Source: Archivesica marissinica
Taxonomy: Eukaryota > Mollusca > Bivalvia > Venerida > Vesicomyidae
Assembly (NCBI GenBank): GCA_014843695.1
Contig: CM026387.1
Span: 66,119,416-66,183,415 of the forward strand
Reading direction: 5' to 3'
Length of the DNA: 64,000 bases
Under the pieces are notes generated by a model. The model worked only from the letters and a program-made list of their open reading frames with translations, ran no database searches and was not told the DNA's origin. The stretch's first letter is position 1, and each line of letters begins with the position of its first letter. Position numbers and translations under genes: made by a program. This document shows, in pieces, positions 60,284 through 64,000 of the stretch.

Positions 60284-60545
60284 TGTATAGGATATAAGCC
60301 GAAAACGATCACATATGTAAAATATTGAACTGTGTGAGGCGCGTAGCGCGGAAGACAGTAATCTATTTTACATATTGGATCCGTTTGGGGCTTATATCTT
60401 ACTTAAAACATACACTTATATAACAATATCCTACTAATTATAAAATTTAAATTGATAATTTCGTACAATTACGCGTAGAATTTAATATAGTACTCTGGCC
60501 TTTTGACAGCTATCTTTCACCGTTCTGGAACAGTGGATGGTGGCA
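60284..60545 (-). mobile_element. Dispersed element X, unexpanded reverse copy
   Basis: TATAGGATATAAGCCGAAAA, CATATTGGATCCG, GCTTATATCTTACTTAAAAC, ACACTTATATAACAATATCC: the reverse of 46560-46860, with a single unit at the site expanded at 54898. Confidence 0.82.
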
Positions 60546-60974
60546 TTTTCTTCAGCCTTGTGTTTCGTATTCCTCCGCAATTGGATGCACTTTTATATGT
60601 TAACTATTTTCTGACAATCATAAGCATTTAATTATAAAGTCATAGGTTCTGATGGATTAGTTTTGTATGCCGTTGTTAATTCTGACACCAAACAGAAACT
60701 AACATGAACATTATATGATCGGGAACTATTTTGTATTACGAACGCTCACACTAACATAATCGGCTGTCCGGTTGCTTAGTTAATCATATTTTAATGTATA
60801 TCAATAGTAAATATGTCATACACAAAAAGATACAATACATCACATGAACATGCAAATGGTTTGGGCCATACGTTTTAACAACATTAGACAACGGCCCCAC
60901 CAGACGGTTGTGCGGTTGTGTATTGTAGTGAAATGAGGCTGCAGTTAAATGGATAAAGTTGCATTACAAATATT
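60500..60974. repeat. Dispersed repeat, paralogue of 29640-29985
   Basis: Shared ordered motifs include GGTGGCATTTTCTTCAGC, TTTCGTATTCCTCCGCA and GTTGTGCGGTTGTGTATTG, ending before SINE-C copy 7. Confidence 0.5.
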
Positions 60975-61222
60975 ATATTAGCCGATTAGCGCAGTGGTTA
61001 GCACGCTCGCCTCTCACCAATGCAACCATGGTTCGATCTTAGTAACTGGAGGTATATGAGATGGTACAGCGGTCGCCAGATCGGTCAAGTGGGTTTTCTC
61101 AGAGTACCTCGGTTTCCTCCCACACGAATGACCACATATACGCTTTCACCAGCGTCAACGAGAGTGATTAATATAAGTTGTTAAAGCTTGTTCGCAATCG
61201 TTGTGAAATAAATACAATTTTA
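60975..61222 (+). mobile_element. SINE-C copy 7, full length
   Basis: Head CCGATTAGCGCAGTGGTTAG with B box CATGGTTCGATCTTA, body TCGCCAGATCGGTCAAGTGG, tail GAGTGATTAATATAAGTTGT, CGCAATCGTTGTGAAATAAA. It is the best complete copy of the family here. Confidence 0.93.
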
Positions 61223-61241
61223 AAGGATATTAGCCAAAATT

Positions 61242-61816
61242 AGGTACAAATGCCATGTCAGTTCTATGTACAAATGCCATGTCAGTTCTAGGTACAAATG
61301 CCATGTCAATTCTAGGTACAAATGCCATGTCAGTTCTAGGTACAAATGCCATGTCAGATCTAGGTACAAATGCCATGTCAGTTCTAGGTACAAATGCCAT
61401 GTCAGATCTAGGTACAAATGCCATGTCAGTTCTAGGTACAAATGCCATGTCAGTTCTATGTACAAATGCCATGTCAGTTCTAGGTACAAATGCCATGTCA
61501 GTTCTATGTACAAATGCCATGTCAGTTCTAGGTACAACTGCCATGTCAATTCTAGGTACAAATGCCATGTCAGTTCTAGGTACAAATGCCATGTCAGTTC
61601 TATGTACAAATGCCATGTCAGTTCTAGGTACAAATGCCATGTCAATTCTAGGTACAAATGCCATGTCAGTTCTAGGTACAAATGTCATGTCAATTCTAGG
61701 TACAAATGCCATGTCAGATCTAGGTACAAATGCCATGTCAGTTCTAGGTACAAATGCAATGTCAGTTCTAGGTACAAATGCCATGTCAGTTCTAGGTACA
61801 AATGCCATGTCAGTGT
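61242..61816. repeat. 24-bp array (24 copies)
   Basis: The unit is AGGTACAAATGCCATGTCAG, TTCT with GATC and AATT variants. 24 is a multiple of three, so four long open frames are artefacts. Confidence 0.97.
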
Positions 61817-62100
61817 TATTGATGGAAAGCTAGCCAATAAGATCGTATATAAGCACATTAGTGGGATATCGTCTGGCGAAGTTGTCCTTGATGTGTATAT
61901 TACATAAGTGTATGCCTATCTATTTCCAGCACCAGATTCATAAATAATTCCTCAGTTTATTTATAGGGACAATCACAAATATAGCTGTATATTTTATTGT
62001 ATATTATGTCATAAGAGTGCGTTTCTTTATATTGTGAAGCTAACAAAATTAGTAAATAAAAAATGAACGATACATTAACGGTACTTTTTAAACGTCTGCC
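61817..62100. other. Non-coding spacer
   Basis: Nothing recognised. Confidence 0.4.
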
Positions 62101-62137
62101 TCCCATTCACTTGAAATATATGTTCGAAAACAGCCGC

Positions 62138-63985
62138 ATGATATGCATCTATAGACCCATGCTGTGCATCTACAGCCCCATGCTGTGTATCTACAGCCCC
62201 ACGATATGCATCTACAGTCCCATGATATGTATCTACAGCCCCATGATGTGCATCTACATCCCCATGATGTGTATCTACAGCCCAGTGATGTGTATCTACA
62301 GCGCCATGATATGTATCTACAGCCCCATGATGTGTATCTACAGTCCCATGATGTGTATCTACAGCCCCATGATGTGTATCTACAGTCCCATGATGTGTAT
62401 CTACAGTCCCATGGTGTATATCTACAGTCCCATGATGTGTATATACAGTCCCATGGTGTGTATCTACAGCCCCATGATGTGTATCTACAGTCCCATGATG
62501 TGTATCTACAGTCCCATGATGTGTATCTACAGCCCCATGATGTGTATCTACAGCCCCATGATGTGTATCTACAGTCCCATGATGTGTATCTACAGCCCCA
62601 TGATATGTATCTACAGCCCCATGATGTGTATCTACAGCCCCGGTCCCATGATGTGTATCTACAGCCCCATGATGTGTATCTACAGCCCCGGTCCCATGAT
62701 GTGTATCTACAGTCCCATGATGTGTATCTACAGCCCCATGATGTGTATCTACAGCCCCGGTCCAATGATGTGTATCTACAGCACCATGATGTGTATCTAC
62801 ATCCCAATGATGTGTATCTACAGTCCCATGATGTGTATCTACAGTCCCATGATGTGTATCTACAGTCCCATGATGTGTATCTACAGCCCCGGTCCAATGA
62901 TGTGTATCTACAGCACCATGATGTGTATCTACAGCCCCATGATGTGTATCTACAGCCCCATGATGTGTATCTACAGCCCCGGTCCCATGATGTGTATCTA
63001 CAGCCCCATGATATGTATCTACAGCCCCATGATGTGTATCTACAGCCCCGGTCCCATGATGTGTATCTACAGCCCCATGATGTGTATCTACAGCCCCATG
63101 ATGTGCATCTACAGCCCCATGATGTGTATCTACAGCCCCATGATGTGTATCTACAGCCCCATGATGTGTATCTACAGCCCCATGATGTGCATCTACAGCC
63201 CCATGATGTGTATCTACAGCCCCATGATGTGTATCTACAGCCCCGGTCCCATGATGTGTATCTACAGCACCATGATGTGTATCTACAGTCCCATGATGTG
63301 CATCTACAGCCCCATGATGTGCATCTACAGCACCATGATGTGTATCTACAGCCCCGGTCCCATGATGTGTATCTACAGTCCCATGATGTGTATCTACAGT
63401 CCCATGATGTGTATCTACAGTCCCATGATGTGTATCTACAGCCCCATGATGTGCATCTACAGCACCATGATGTGTATCTACAGCCCCGGTCCCATGATGT
63501 GTATCTACAGTCCCATGATGTGTATCTACAGTCCCATGATGTGTATCTACAGCCCCATGATGTGTATCTACAGCCCCATGATGTGTATCTACAGCCCCAT
63601 GATGTGTATCTACAGCCCCATGATGTGCATCTACAGCCCCATGATGTGCATCTACAGCCCCATGATGTGTATCTACAGCCCCGGTCCCATGATGTGTATC
63701 TACAGCACCATGATGTGTATCTACAGTCCCATGATGTGCATCTACAGCCCCATGATGTGCATCTACAGCACCATGATGTGTATCTACAGCCCCGGTCCCA
63801 TGATGTGTATCTACAGTCCCATGATGTGTATCTACAGTCCCATGATGTGTATCTACAGTCCCATGATGTGTATCTACAGTCCCATGATGTGTATCTACAG
63901 CCCCATGATGTGTATCTACAGTCCCATGGTGTGTATCTACAGCCCCATGATGTGTATCTACAGCCCCATGCTATGTACTTGTATT
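62138..63985. repeat. 1.85-kb array of 21-bp units with 27-bp variants
   Basis: The unit is ATGATGTGTATCTACAGCCC, C; longer units carry GGTCCC. A multi-unit block starting CCCCGGTCCC recurs with period ~438 bp (63241 and 63679). Seven- and nine-codon units keep a 644-codon plus-strand frame open; there is no non-repeat coding context, so I do not call it a gene. The array decays at 63965-64000. Confidence 0.96.
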
Positions 63986-64000
63986 GGAAGTTATTGAGCA

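Noticed and set aside
61220..61907. Four overlapping open frames on both strands
   Set aside because: They come from a 24-bp array with triplet-length units.
62063..63997. 644-codon open frame, the longest in the window
   Set aside because: It is almost entirely 21/27-bp repeat. The opposite strand is also open, and there is no recognisable non-repeat domain.

Overview
This window looks like nuclear DNA of an invertebrate metazoan, most likely a bivalve mollusc. The reasons are spliced ankyrin-repeat exons with GT-AG introns, at least five families of tRNA-derived SINEs, many small TTAA- or TA-flanked inverted-repeat transposons (MITEs), and a very high load of minisatellites. By my rough addition about 20-23 kb of the 64 kb is tandem repeat. 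The taxon is an inference; nothing here identifies a species. There are no bacterial operons, rRNA genes or CRISPR arrays.

Gene 1 (+ strand, 5841-22400) is the 3' part of an ankyrin-repeat protein gene. Seven exons (5841-5938, 7307-7393, 10684-10838, 13002-13153, 16719-16846, 20590-20676, 22359-22400) join in consistent phase, encode about 249 residues and end at a TAG. The first three carry ankyrin repeats. The last four encode a C-terminal region I do not recognise. The gene is riddled with minisatellites, and several were copied from its own exon/intron borders: the acceptor of exon 3 (46-bp units), the region around the exon 4 acceptor (~55-60 bp), the donor of exon 6 (37-bp units, each carrying a splice-donor sequence) and the stop-codon exon (50-bp units). 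A 36-bp array also runs directly into the acceptor of exon 6.

The middle (22-47 kb) is a repeat graveyard: large minisatellites, SINEs (called A-E here), piggyBac-like, hAT-like and mariner-like MITEs, a broken DDE transposase (35228-35870, minus) and two or three short coding-like fragments. I see no intact gene there.

Gene 2 (- strand, about 48129-53598) is probably a secreted cystine-knot peptide precursor. An exon at 53523-53598 encodes an acidic propeptide ending in Lys-Arg. It joins in phase to a terminal exon at 48129-48264 that encodes a 44-residue, eight-cysteine peptide with a C-terminal Leu-Gly. The cysteine spacing matches the agatoxin-like peptide (ALP) family of neuroendocrine and venom peptides. 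Between the two lie decayed copies of the mature-peptide exon: one clear copy cut by a MITE (49823), one frame-broken copy with a good acceptor (51948) and one doubtful copy (50106). The signal-peptide exon is not certain; a weak candidate is at 57274-57349. Genes 1 and 2 are convergent.

The right end (54.9-64 kb) is almost all tandem arrays (18, 9, 99, 24 and 21/27 bp) with TE copies between them. Several arrays clearly arose from one transposon or exon segment, because unexpanded paralogues of the same sequence occur in this window.
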